NCBI GenBank assembly: GCA_033182465.1
Contig: CP137325.1
Span: 2,186,262 to 2,250,261, forward strand
DNA: 64,000 bases
Source: Sanghuangporus weigelae
Taxonomy: Eukaryota; Basidiomycota; Agaricomycetes; Hymenochaetales; Hymenochaetaceae
Reading direction: 5' to 3'
Position numbers and translations under genes: made by a program. Below, one piece after another: positions 22,188 through 33,896 of this stretch. The notes beneath the pieces are model-generated. The model was given only the letters and a program-made list of their open reading frames with translations. It had not been told where the DNA came from and did not search any database. Within the stretch, counting starts at the first letter, position 1; every line of letters begins with the position of its first letter.

Positions 22188-22979
22188 TCATTCATTGAAG
22201 AAATCGAGAGGCGTGTCAAGAGATTGGATCGCATCCCATGAACGCGGGTGACCGTCCTCGTCCCGACTGCCTTCGTCGGTAAGAATAGAGTGAAAGATTA
22301 CGTCGCTTTCGCCCTAGAATATCGATCGATTGGATTGGCAGCTTGGATGAAACACGAAGGACTTACCCTGTTCGGAGGGTCGTGGACCCTGTATTTACGA
22401 ATATACAATAATGAGCGTTCAGGTGGATATGAATGTACAGATAGAAATGAGTTATACCGCACCTAACGTGTATGAACCCCTCCCCGCCTTCTTCGATCGC
22501 GGGGATCCTGACCTTCCCGAAAATGATCGTTCCGTAAGCAGTCGCACCGCTCCTCACGAGCACCAAATCCTTCTCAACATCAAAGTTCGTAAGCTCGGCG
22601 TCCGAAAGGCCCGCAGCGCGTCGGAACATCTGAGGTTCGTGCTTGTCCCAGTGGTGACGGAGTCTGACGAGCTCATGCTTGATCTTGTCTTCGACGACCT
22701 TGAAGGCTTCGATGGCCTTTGGGAGAGGCGCGTGGGCCTCGTTGAGATCGATTGTTTCACGGGTTGCTTGATGGATGAGAGTCAGTCGACCGTAATACTC
22801 TGTATTTTATCCGGAATGTACTGACCCATTGCTCGTTTCGCCGGAGGTCGTGGTTTAGTGATTATGATTAGCAGACTCGATATCGGTTTAACGGTTATGA
22901 CCTTGTTTATTATGTAAAAATGATGTAAAAAGATTACGGTAGTCATCTCCATATCTTCCTTTCTTTTTGCATTTGCCAT
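22188..22979 (-). CDS. Conserved-looking small protein, family not recognised
   Basis: Three well-supported exons, 22463-22797, 22367-22388 and 22188-22313, encode 160 aa. The first of these begins YYGRLTLIHQATRETIDL and continues through a helical KVVEDKIKHELVRLR region. A strand-rich part follows (LVLVRSGATAYGTIIFGKVRIP, GFIHVRVHDPPN, DVIFHSIL). Upstream there is no ATG in the exon. A plausible first exon is 22938-22979 (MANAKRKEDMEM) spliced over 140 nt, but this is tentative. Good splice sites and balanced composition argue for a functional gene. I cannot name its function. Confidence 0.5.
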
Positions 22980-23238
22980 CGCGCCATGGTTCAATATCAG
23001 ACGAGCAGCGGCTATGCATAATTTACCATGAATGGTATACTGTCGGACTTAGCCCATTGGATTATCCAGAGAATTGAGGACGATTAGCTGAAAGCCCAGG
23101 AAAGCCGTGCTTCGTTCCAGTTATTGTCTCAGCATCCTTGGGTCCTCGAGTCCTGGATATATCTCGAAGCTACATCTGATTTTCCAATTTATCCGAAGGA
23201 GTTCGTACTTATCTCTTCGAAAATACAACCAAATGCTT
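22980..23238. other. Intergenic, nothing recognised
   Basis: No supported features; possible promoter of the minus-strand gene. Confidence 0.35.
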
Positions 23239-23493
23239 TTATTGGCGATTTCCGCTCCTCATCACCCTCCAAAGCGAGGCTTTGCAGTCCGAAGTGTCAT
23301 GCGGGCGATACCGCGACCCAAAGGAGTTTCGAAAAACATATTCACAAGGCCAAGGCGCTTGTTGAAGATATCCATTCCTGTGACATGTAAGTTTATGTCT
23401 GGACCCCAATCGTCCTGGGGGGGGAATGACGGTCTCGGTGTAGAAGAAACCCTGCGCGATGGAATTGGCCCCACCACCAGAAGTTGATCTCAA
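23239..23493 (-). pseudogene. Gene fragment with a homopolymer frameshift
   Basis: Two overlapping minus frames read as one interrupted protein. QGFFYTETVIPPP in one frame continues as DDWGPDINLHVTGMDIF, then NKRLGLVNMFFETPLG, in the next. The switch falls on a run of eight C on the minus strand (G-run at about 23417-23424). This is either a real disabling indel or an assembly homopolymer error. No start or flanking exons were found, and I do not recognise the family. Confidence 0.35.
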
Positions 23494-23891
23494 CAGTCGC
23501 GCACATCAGCGACTGACATTTCTACAGACACCTGTACTACATATTTGTGCTTCTCGACATTTCTCCGTCTCGAGCGCTCTCTTGCGAACCTTGCTTCTAA
23601 TGCAAAGTCCGGTGGCACTCATGTCTTTGGATGTCCTGTATGGATCGCATGACTCTAAGCCCCGACGGATCGAAATGAAATGAGCACCTACAAGGTCAGC
23701 TTCCAGGTAAGAATTATATCCCAAGTACATGTACGTTCTAACTATCCATCGCACCTGACTCTCCTACGTCAAGGGTTGCTGCGCAGAGCAAATGGCTTTA
23801 CTTTCATTCATTGATATCACAGCTAAAACATTCCCTCGCAATGACAACAGCTATATTCCTGTGTATCCTCGTTCATTTGCTATATCCCATC

Positions 23892-24560
23892 ATGCTTGAC
23901 TCGTCTCCGGAACTCGTGTCTGACGCCATCAGACAGTATGGAAAGAACTTCACTAAGGACTTTCAGCGTTCCATCACGGCGGTGCTACCATGGCCATCGC
24001 AGACTAACCAAGGTGTCCTCTTCCACAGGGTAAGGTCAATATCACTGGCGCCTGTGTCGGCGGTGTCTGCGCCGCAATGCTTCTTCGAGAGCAGGGAATC
24101 CCTTTCGAGATTCTAGAGGCATCCGACCCTGTTGGTGGTCGCCTCTTTACGCACAAGTTCTCTCAGGAGCAGCATAGTTACTGTATTAGTAAAGTAACTT
24201 CTCTCTCTTTTTCACTCTCTAGTGATCAGCCTTTCGGTTTCATGCAGGATGTTGGACCAATGCGCTTTCCCTAAACGCTGTTGATGAACGCCGTCTTTCG
24301 CCTCTTCGTTATTCTTCGTACAAAGGGAGAGAAAGGAGGGAATCTGACACCGTATATCTTTGAAATATACAAGCCCTGGAAGCATCAAAGTGAGCCGTCT
24401 AGCAAATACCCCTCTCAAGTTACAATCTGCCAGATGACGAGATGGACAAGACGGACGGGAAACGGGCATGGTTTGATGGGAAAAACCTTGAGTTGAGTAG
24501 AGAGGACATCATGGGGCACTATTCCATTGTTGGACGATTTCCCGGACAGAGGGTCTGCGG
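23892..24560 (+). pseudogene. L-amino-acid oxidase-like flavoprotein, broken
   Basis: The N-terminal part reads SPELVSDAIRQ and DFQRSITAVLP. The dinucleotide-binding segment follows (NITGACVGGVCAAMLLREQGIPFEILEA, then GGRLFTHKF), as in fungal L-amino-acid oxidases of the flavin amine oxidase family. After an intron-like stretch the conserved DVGPMRFP is followed at once by TAA, although the same frame continues into the expected TLLMNAVFRLF helix. The first Gly-rich motif has GACVGG where GAGVGG is normal. Upstream, the intron between SITAVLP and the FAD motif cannot be spliced at normal length. Downstream similarity fades by 24560, so most of the substrate domain is gone. This is a decayed relic. 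Confidence 0.7.
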
Positions 24561-25033
24561 AATGAAGTCGAGCGAATTGAGCGAGAATAAAATAATGATT
24601 CATCATATTTTTCTTTATTCAAACTGCTTTGTTAGCTCGATAGAAAGTCGTAGCAGCGAATCGATCCTCCTTTTCCAGGGATTCCACTTCCAGGACTCGG
24701 CATACTGGTTACATTCTATTTTCGGGGCACAGCCTCTCCACTCCTTTCTTCTACTGTTCTGTATGTACATTTACATCTTCTCCTTCGAGTAAAATGCTTA
24801 CTAGTCATCCCGTCTGTTCTCCCTATGTTCTTCGGCTCGGATGCTCGCAGTTGAAGCTAGGTTGTACATTCTTCTTCCTTGTCGATTCGCCATTTTGTCA
24901 TCTCTCTTCATGTATAGTGGCGTATTGTAAAGTCTGAGGCACACTGAATGATTCTATGTATTGACGTTATAGAAGAAAAGACATGTAGTAACATTGCCTG
25001 CGTATAATTCTCTGTACAAAGGAGCGCCAGCTC
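24561..25033. other. Intergenic
   Basis: Decayed 3' remainder of the oxidase relic and the terminator region of the minus-strand DUF2235 gene. Nothing further recognised. Confidence 0.35.
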
Positions 25034-27843
25034 TTAGCCAACCCAGCGAACATGTTCCCAACCTTTTGCCGTCAACTGTTCCTTCCTGGTATTAACACCA
25101 ACACCATCCCAGCAAAACTTGTCATTACTCCCTCCGGGATAGCGGAACCAGGCACGTGGCTTGTACTTTTTCTGCATCTGCCTATGTGCACTTTCCTTCA
25201 TACGAGTGAAGACTGATTCATGCACGTAAATGAACTTGCCGTTTCCATTTCCGTCTTCGTTCCATGCATCACCGTAGATCTCGCGTCCTCGACCGCCATT
25301 TAATAAAGTCTTTTTCTCCTTGCGGTTTTTTCCTCCGCCAGTTTCCTGCAAACGAACGACGCGCGGTACTAAATCGATGACCAGCCAAATGATATTGCGC
25401 CAAAACTGGTCATGTATGGGAGAGAGGACGTCCGATGTGTCTTCGTCATGCTGAGTATAGTCGCCGTGAAGTCCAGGTTCTAGATCGAGAGGTGGATCAG
25501 GGTTAGGTGTGAAACGATGGAAGAGACGTCGGAGCACTTCTTTGACGACTCTCGGTGCACGTCTGACGATATCCTTGATGGATCGCCACGCATGTCCGAA
25601 TGCTTGTTTGACAGTTTTCCAGGCGTATCTGATCGCGTTTCCGATCGCGCCTTTGAAGTTGACAGGGAGCATGTGCCAGAAGAGAAGGCATACATACCAT
25701 AAAGGAGCAAGAATGACACGCAGTAGCATCCAGACACCCAGACACGTCAGCGCGATGAATCGGGCCAACAGGAATACGGCGAATCGGAGGATAGATAGAG
25801 TTATGTCCCTGACAGGACTTCCCGCCAGACCTCCATGTTTAGGCTGAGGTTTGGATTCAAGCTCGAGTCTGATTCTTCCGGCTGTGACTTTAGCTGCCGC
25901 GCCTATGCTGTTTATTGTATGTCTGGCTTCAGCAAGCTTGGCTTTCCGGCTCGTCAGCTCAGCTGTAATGTCCTCAAGCTCGGCTCTATGAATCTCGAGC
26001 TCGGCTCTACGAATGTCATCTCCGGTGATGCGGAATCTTTCCTCGACTCCACGGACTTCTTCTTTAGTCGCATTTTTGACTGCGGCTACTATCTTGTCTC
26101 TGGATTCCCTCCCGGCTGCATCTCCGGTCATGTCTCGAACCATACACACAGCTGCATCTCTGAATATGCGCGTGCATATGACTGCGTCAGTGACTTCATG
26201 ATCATTTGCGGCCGTGAATGCAAGATCGACTTCTGCGTCCACACGCTGAACCACTGCTTCTACCATCTGCAAATGGTCCACATTGTCGGCTATTGCTTGT
26301 TCCACATTAATGACTGCATGTGCGAATGCGTCATTGACTGTGGCTCTGAACATACCGGCACGCTCGGCTGCTTCTCTGGCTACATACTTCGCCGCCGCCC
26401 CGAACACACGATTGGCTGCTTTTTTGACCTCATCTCTGACCTGACCCGGTGCTGTTATGAGCACGTGCTCGGCTGCTTCTGTGATCGCAAATCTGGCTGC
26501 TTTCGCGACCTCATGCACGGCTGCGGCTCTGGCCTCATGCACGGCTGCGGTTTGGACTGCATACACGACATTGTTTCTGACCTGAAGTACGTCCGGGATT
26601 TCGGTCACGCCTTCGTAATCCGGATCGGGGATGTCTACGAATCCAATCCTTACCAGCCATGGCAAGTCAAACTGAATTCCGGTGTGTGCTTGCAAGCATT
26701 CCCTGATCATCCATCGAAGGGAGATTCGAGAGAGGGAATTACGAGTGCCGTTCCTGACCGCGCCTCCTCCAACGTCGGAATGACTCCCAGCAAACCAGAC
26801 TTCCTTCACATCGACATTCGCATTGACGTTCGTGTTGAAGTTGTCCTTGTAGTTTGGCCTGTAGTCAACACGGTGTTCGTCCAAAGCAAGTGCCTGACGG
26901 AAAAAACAGATGCCACTATCCTCGGGATCGATGAGTGGCAATTCCCTTCCAGACAATCCCACAGATGCAACAGTATCCCTAGGTCAGATATGATACAGTC
27001 ATTTATGCAATCATTTGCATTCTGTCATGATTTGGCGTACCAGAGTCCAAGGAATGTGATTTTCACTTCACGACAAATTGAAGATTTGTATGCACGACAA
27101 AGATCTCTCCCTTCTTTCCTGTCACTGCTCACAAAGTGCTTCCAAACAAATGGTATCTGTGCGACATTGCCTTGTGGCAGCAGACCGACCTTCTGCAGGA
27201 ATCCCGCTAAAACACGAGCCGTGTATGCACCCCGTGAGAATCCAAATAGGGAGACTTTGTCCCCTTCCTCATCTACATGCTTGTTTCAATTCAAAAAGTT
27301 AATGCATTTGCGAGTAATGAGAGCTTACAATACTGCATTAAAAAGCGGTATGCATCTGTCATCAAAACAGCGCGTCAGAATGCATGCCTAAAAATATCGT
27401 GGAAACATAGAACCTTGGACATGATGCTCGAGATTCCACGCAATCGCGGAGTCCAATTTTTTTGAAAAATAAATGACTGGCTTTGTGGCGAGCCAAGGAT
27501 GAGTGTATGTCCCTATTCCTGTCTGGTAATAGACTTTTTGATTCTTTCGATCTTTGCTGAGGCATCTAAAAAATTTCAAGGCGTTTGTGTCCTGTAAGCG
27601 AGAAGTATGAGTGAGTCGTCCATAGACGCAGAGGTAGCTGTGTCTTACATAATTAGAAACCTCATTCTCAGTCCCATCGAAACATAGGACAAGATGTCGA
27701 GGGCCATCTTCGCCCGCCCCGATCCTCGCCCCGGCCACGAACGTCCCTTCCGATAGAAAGTCCGTGTCATCTGTGACCAGATACCCGAGTCCGTCCTCCC
27801 ACGTCTCCGCAATGATATGGCGTAGAGGCATGTCTTTTTCCAT
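25034..27843 (-). CDS. DUF2235 (Tle1-like) alpha/beta hydrolase with helical insert and membrane segments
   Basis: Five exons: 27649-27843, 27414-27591, 27329-27355, 27041-27272 and 25034-26978, giving 858 aa. The domain opens with HLVLCFDGTENE and YYQTGIGTY. The nucleophile elbow is GFSRGAYTARVLAG, then FLGLWDTVASVG, HR and GSHSDVGGG: all hallmarks of DUF2235, the catalytic fold of T6SS Tle1 phospholipases. Residues ~380-560 form an Ala/Val/Glu-rich, probably coiled-coil helical segment with repeating AAxHEA/EAAE patterns. A hydrophobic region of two to three spans (LRFAVFLLARFIALTCLGVW onward) follows, and then a basic tail. It is probably a membrane-associated lipid or ester hydrolase. The substrate is unknown. 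A second, degenerate relative lies at 61483-62444. Confidence 0.88.
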
Positions 27844-30800
27844 TGTAGAGAGATTAATCGTTTGACTATGAGTTTTCGCTGATGAAAGGGGACAACAGAG
27901 GACATTCGAACACAAGGAACGGATTATTCCTTTATATCGTTGATACACCAACCAATCAAATGAATCAAAAGTGGTCTATCGCACCTCAGTATGCCGTGTT
28001 TCTTCATTTTGCAGGATTTCCCAATGTTGTAAGCTTCGCGCCGCCTCATGTACAGTATATCGGCATGCCTGATATGTGTCTGATGTGAAGTTTTCACCAG
28101 AGGATCCTAGTGATTGACACATGCTAAACACGTCAAAAAAAGATCTTTTACTTGGCCTATAAGAGCTCGTTCTGTTTTGAGTGTCAAAAGATGCAGGCTG
28201 ATATTCGAGCGATTCGCTCAGATGGACGATGACAGCGACAACACGAGTGTGCGCTTCGCCATAGAGCCATTCAGTGTGCGCGCTTCTTTACGGAATGTGT
28301 ATATGTTCCTCGTTATATATCAGTACTCTTCGGATCCGGAGAGATTCGCGATAAAGGTCTGTCATTATTGGCGAGTCGGCGTAGTGCTTTCCCCTTGGAT
28401 CGTAGCGAAGGGCCTCGAATTCAAAGACGATCGTTGTGCGCAATAGATAGATAATTACGTAGATTTTCCTGTGGCGAGAAGGACAGATGCTGGAATTGTC
28501 AGCAACCCCGCGCAGATGTGCAATGCCTCTGAGCTATATAGGGATCAAATTAATCAGAACAGAGTAGGTACGGACAAGAGCAATGGCATGCTGATCGATC
28601 TACAGTACCAGCGACCGGTGATTTCCGCTGCCTTCACCGTAGCCCGTGTGCCGCTCTGGCAAATATGAGAAGCCTGCGGAATGTCATATTTCGGCTGCTA
28701 GTGAAGCAAGTAGGAGACCAATCCGCAAAGTAAATAAATTGTAGTCGCCTTTCCTCACCTAGATACCTGCTCTGAGGAAACAGGAAAATAGAATCACTTA
28801 CATAGTTGTGGGGTCTCTGTTCCTGGGCCTCTCGCCAGCAATCTTGTACGCAATGGAAGCGAGCGTATTCTTCTTGGTAATTTCCGGTTTTAGGATTGCA
28901 ATTGTAGCCATAATATCAAACCCGGGTGGTCATAGCGAAGACGACGATCAGCCACTCTCGCGCGACTCGAACATACTGAGCGCAATGCGCATGTTGATTT
29001 TCGACAGGCAATGTCACTCGGTCACGGCGTTACTTCAATTTTGAGGTATGACGGTGCCTTCGGTGTGCCACGATGCTGCCTTCTTTGTCTTTCATCAAGA
29101 TGTACTTGACCAGTGTGAAACAGAAAATGGAACTGGGCTATCTTTGCAAGCGCCTGCCGAAATGTCGTCGCAGTATTCGATACTGCACCTCTTTTGCAAG
29201 ATCTTCGGAGCTAGGGCCGCTCCTTGTGGCAACGTGAAATCCTAATGATGAGATGAGTCCGTAAGATTTGCAATACTGAGTAAGTGGGTTTCAGTCTACT
29301 GTTTGTAGGCAGAAACGAACAGCATTAACTTCTCATCATGGATAGACAATTCCATTTGGGATTTGGTAAACAAGCGCGCCTACTTCTATTCCATGTTCAC
29401 AGTATTCGCAAGCCGACCGGCGCTGGCACACACCCGATGTCCTTAACTGCCGTATCCTTAGGTAGCATGTGACAGAAAAATCGACAGACGTACGCCCGGA
29501 TGTCACCGCCACCAACAATGCCACGAGCGGTGCCGAATATCTCGAAGAAGAAGAAATGCAGAGCCAACCGTAACTACTGTAGAACGCAATCTTCATCTTC
29601 ATTATCTTCTACTCCACGAGTATTAATATTTTCGGTGCAATACATGCTATCGTTACGTTCCGGGCGTCCAGGCAATCTCGTCCGAACTCATGTCCGCTGT
29701 TGATTCTAGGCCCAAAAGAGAGAAATCAAATACCAAATATTTCTGTACCACGTCGAGCCATCTCCGCTTTTCAGCTATGGAAAACTCTAGATGCTGTCGT
29801 CGCTCCTCAAGCATACCGGTAACAAAACTCCGACCTCTTTGCAAAGGCAAACAGAGTTGTTCCAACTCCGGACAAGGTCCAGGCAAATTTTGGGTGATCT
29901 CTAGCAACTGCTCGTTGAGAGCATCACGATCTAAATGAGGACCTGGAAGTCGACCAAAAGACGCGACATGGACATGGTTCTAGTTCGTAGCTGAAAAAAA
30001 AAATCATGGGATTGTTGATTTTTATAAGAACCTAGGCGTCGCCGAGTGTCTGTGGAAAATCGGACCCTATCAGGTTGTCGTAAGAGTACTTCATTCATTG
30101 AGTCGCTATACATGACCAGAAGCGTAGGGCAAGTCGAAAACGGCTGCGGTATGCTAGCCGATAGTCGCCTTGAGCAGAGGTACAATAGAGACTCAGAATT
30201 AGTTTGGCAATTTGAATGCGGGAACACATCAAGATATTCTCGAAATAAATAACGGCGACTCCGACTCGTGAGGTCGTGGGTAAAGCTTGGTAATCAGGGT
30301 GTTACAAAAAGAATTGTAAACCCTGCGTCTTTTTCGCACATCTCGACAAGCAAACAGAAATCCTCTGAGCTCACAGCTCCAGCAGAGAGCAGGCCGGCGA
30401 CACAACACCAGACATAGTAAAGAAGGAAGGTCGGATATGAAGCAGCGGTTGAATTCCTGATAGAGAATGCAGAGTACCAATGGAAAAAGACGAGGCGTTC
30501 AGAGTGCGCGATTCCCATCATGTCAGGACACCAGTGAATGGCGATATAGCGGACTTATATTCTTAGCGATACGAACTGGAGGGAAGATGGGCGAGGTGAG
30601 CATCTCCAATCAATTCCATCTCGTTTATATACGATCGGACTTACATAATTTGACGTTACACATGGGCTCATCTGCAGTATATATTTATGATTATATCGCC
30701 CTGAGCTTACTTCTGGTGATTGATGGTCACGTCAAGCGTTCCTGTTCTCTCATACCCGAGACCCTTCCACGGGACCAGAGCACAGAAATGTAAAGTCGCT

Positions 30801-30960
30801 CTTCTCCCGGTTACGGTTCGTCCTTCCTGAATTCTTTTCTTCCATATTTCTGATCATGACTGCCAACAGCGTCGATTCCAGAGCTCCGTATTGATCACGA
30901 GCAACAATTCATGCCGGCGCGGTGCGCGGTAAAATACGTGTGATATATGTCTCTTGGGCA
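27844..30960. other. Long intergenic stretch with unplaced open frames
   Basis: About 3.1 kb without a supportable gene. The best candidate is a minus-strand frame at about 29653-29960 (ALNEQLLEI, then a coiled-coil-like LEERRQHLEFSIAEKRRWLD). It has no start codon and no clean splice partners, and may be a 5' truncated relic. Other frames (28114-28446 plus, 29336-29602 minus, 30229-30480 minus) show no motif. Confidence 0.35.
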
Positions 30961-30967
30961 TATAAAA
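30961..30967 (+). promoter_or_regulatory. TATA box of the SGNH hydrolase gene
   Basis: TATAAAA is followed by an ATG at 30987 and another at 31014. A start site about 30 bp downstream of the TATA box would exclude or barely include the first ATG, which supports 31014 as the start. Confidence 0.55.
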
Positions 30968-31013
30968 CGGCTCGGGCCCGATCACTATGGACCTGCATAA
31001 AACGAATTTCACG

Positions 31014-32004
31014 ATGCGAGTGAAATCCCGGGTGCTCTGCATCGGCGTAATACTTACGCTTTTTGCACAATCGCTCTTCGCTTTCGTTGAGCTGAACTCG
31101 AGATCTCCGACGCTTTACATCGCAGGAGATTCGACTGCTGCGAAGGACGATGGCTCGCCCGAGCTCTTAGGTTGGGGAGAGAAAATCGGGGAATATATTA
31201 GAATTTCAGTCGTGAACAGCGCTGTTTCTGGAGCGACGACGCGCACGTATACGGAACAAGGCTATTGTGCGTTTCTTTCTCTTTTTTGCGAAGTGGTTCG
31301 CTCAGAATTTGTCCAGTCGCGGAAATTGTCAATGCCGTCCAAGCTCAAGATATTGTCATCATCGAATTTGGCCACAATGATAATCGATCGCTGTCCGATA
31401 ACCCTACGACTGGTGACTGTCCTGGGTCGGAACTGAACACAACGTGCAACATGTGAGTTTCCGATGAGATGAAGGAGATAAAACTGACGATACTTCCTTC
31501 AGAAATGGAACAATCGTTTATACGTACAACAAGTGCGTCGCGCTAGTCAGTTTCTCCCGCTCAAGATGCTGATAGAACTTGCGAAGATATATGCAGGATG
31601 CGATCACGTCACTCAAGGAGAAGCGTGCGAAAGTGATTGTCTCTTCGCAAACGCCTGACAATCCGTTCGCCATTACGACGAATCCTGTGTTCGTTCGGTA
31701 TGCAGAGGACCTTGCGCGATCCAACCATCTGAACTACATTGATCATTTCCATCTTCTTTTGCGAGAGTATGAAGACCTAGGAGAGAATGCGACGAATGCG
31801 CTTTTCCCGCTTGGACAGTATGTCCACACGAGTCCCGAAGGCGAGTGTTCAATTCAAAGTTTTAAATGTCTGATCAACGAACATTATACAGGTGCGGATA
31901 TAGCCGCGCAGGCCATCATACGCGGTGTGCTGTGCGATGTCAGGAACCTGCTTTTTCCATTCGTTACTAATACATCTGTTGTTCCAAGTAAGGAAAGCAA
32001 TTGA
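31014..32004 (+). CDS. Secreted SGNH hydrolase, rhamnogalacturonan acetylesterase-like
   Basis: Five exons: 31014-31266, 31317-31452, 31503-31532, 31587-31840 and 31892-32004, giving 261 aa. The start at 31014 gives a clean signal peptide (MRVKSRVLCIGVILTLFAQS). The SGNH blocks are AGDSTAA (nucleophile Ser), a Gly in the SGATTRTY region, GHNDN (oxyanion Asn), and HTSPEG (His). In rhamnogalacturonan acetylesterases (CE12) the last block is usually DxxH. Here the position three before the His is Gln (QYVH), so the catalytic Asp appears absent. Intron 4 (31841-31891, 51 nt) uses a GC donor (GCGAGT); retaining it keeps the frame. The enzyme would deacetylate pectin in the cell wall, but activity is doubtful with the Asp change. 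Confidence 0.82.
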
Positions 32005-33896
32005 AGTCCATCGGATGACCCTAATCCTTGCTGATAGCCGGTTGCGTATGAAATCAGGAATGCTTTTTGCGGCTTTAGAAGTCACGAGTCGTAGTATTCA
32101 CTCATCGCGACACAGGACAGCTGAACGATGGCGTGAGCGGCCCGAATTGTGATAGAACAGATCGTGTTGAGTCGTTGACGTCATAAATGGACAGAAACTT
32201 CTATATAATATACATTAGGTGTCTGAATTCGCGCCGACCGACGGTTCAATCCGCTTGCAGAATTCCTGTCTTTGTGAACATAGCAGATCTTATCGCCTCG
32301 TTGGTTGTAAGTCCCTCTTCTGATCCGTGTCGCCTAAAGAAGGGATGACATCATTTAGAGACCCAATTGATTAATTTTCAATATTTATAAGTAAGGATGG
32401 GATATAAATGCCCGAGACGCGTGATACATTGTTTCTGGTGGACGAGGACAAGCGACTGTCTTCTGTGAATTCCGTCCTGGTATTGAGACCGAGGATAATT
32501 CGAATTATGATGTATCCTTTAGTAATTATGCTCTTGAGCTCTTAATAAATAACAAGTTGCGTGAACACCACACGAGCTTACCAGTCTTTCTGTTTAATCT
32601 TATGTTTGCATACTCTAGGTCGGCGACAGACAAACGTCAGTGAAAGTGTTCTCCAGAGAATGTGAAATATCACTGTGCATAGTGTCTTCTTTCTATCGGG
32701 TTTTACTCGGAAAATGAAGCACACTATAGTTCATTCATGAGAAGATAAGAAACATGTCTGATTCCAATAAACAATTGGTGTTACTAAAGCACAAACAGAG
32801 AGCCGAATGAAAAGGTGCCAACGGTCAAAAAGGCGCCATCGGGAAAGGAGAGTCGTCACTGAGTAGAGCGCTGATCAGAGACCAGGTCGTACCAGGTTGG
32901 ATCTTTTTACTTACAGTCTGAATGTAAACTGAACTGGACCTCCAGATGAGGAGGCAGTCTCCGGCATTGCCTCACGACCTGACCCAGGAATTTCAAGTTG
33001 GTTTGGAGTGTAAAAGTTGCCTGCCATCTATGTAACATAAGATGAGCAATAGGAAACCAGGACAAGCGGGGATGCTGGCGACCTTTGATGGACAAAGAGA
33101 GAGTCCCCGCTCTTTGCACTTCAAACAAAGCCTTGGTTGGCCGGGGCTAGAAACGATGATACACTTTAAACAAATTATTATAACAAGGCAATTACTGCTT
33201 CAGTGAATGAAGAACTGACACCTTGGTGTTTCTTTGAGCAAGGTTGGCAAGGACACCGGTTTCGATTCGCCACGCGAAGTCCACGATTGGAGCTAGGCAG
33301 CGTAGGAATAAACGCATCAAGAAATAGAGCGAAGGGCGAACCCGCCTGTACAGCGATTGGCTCTTGCCTATTTCCAGAGCAGAGAGCAAGGATGTCTTCA
33401 ATCAGAGAATCATCATTTGCTAATGAATAGGTGAGGTTTAGGAATGGGAGAATCTTGCTCGCGAGAGCTGCATCGACTTGAGTGAGAGTCATTGTGTAGT
33501 GGGCAGTGCAACACTTGAGAGACTGCGGTGCCAAGGCTATCCTGGAGAGGTGATTTATATTGTCATCCAGGAATCGCCGACGAAGAATTTAATGACAGTG
33601 GCGTCAGAGTTGATGGTATCAATGATTGCATCAAGAAGCATCCCACCATCAAAAGTACAGTACAAGAACAGTGCAACTGTTCTAAATCGCTATCTCTGTA
33701 TCAGTCAGTCCTGATGGCACCTACTAGATTTAGAAGCCAAAACAGAGCGCATTGCTGTAAGCAGTAGGCAAATATCCGTTATAAATGCTTTCTCTTCTCG
33801 AGAGATTCCAAATGTAGGAGAGTATATAAGGATATCTGGAGTCGGCCACAGTCCTTCAGATGATTGAGAACCTGCAGCAAAAACAGCAACCCAGTG
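32005..33896. other. Intergenic, no supported gene
   Basis: A minus-strand open frame at 33178-33534 (start MAPQSLKCC; hydrophobic middle, basic end) is the only long one and has no recognisable domain. The rest shows no features. Confidence 0.35.

Noticed and set aside
22798-22831. 27-nt intron giving an ATG to the gene at 22188-22797
   Set aside because: Too short for splicing; introns elsewhere in the window are at least about 45 nt.
25835-27391. 518-aa plus-strand ORF opposite the DUF2235 gene
   Set aside because: It is the antisense of a convincing spliced gene. Its Cys/Ser/Asp-rich composition mirrors the Ala/Glu-rich sense repeats and no domain is present.
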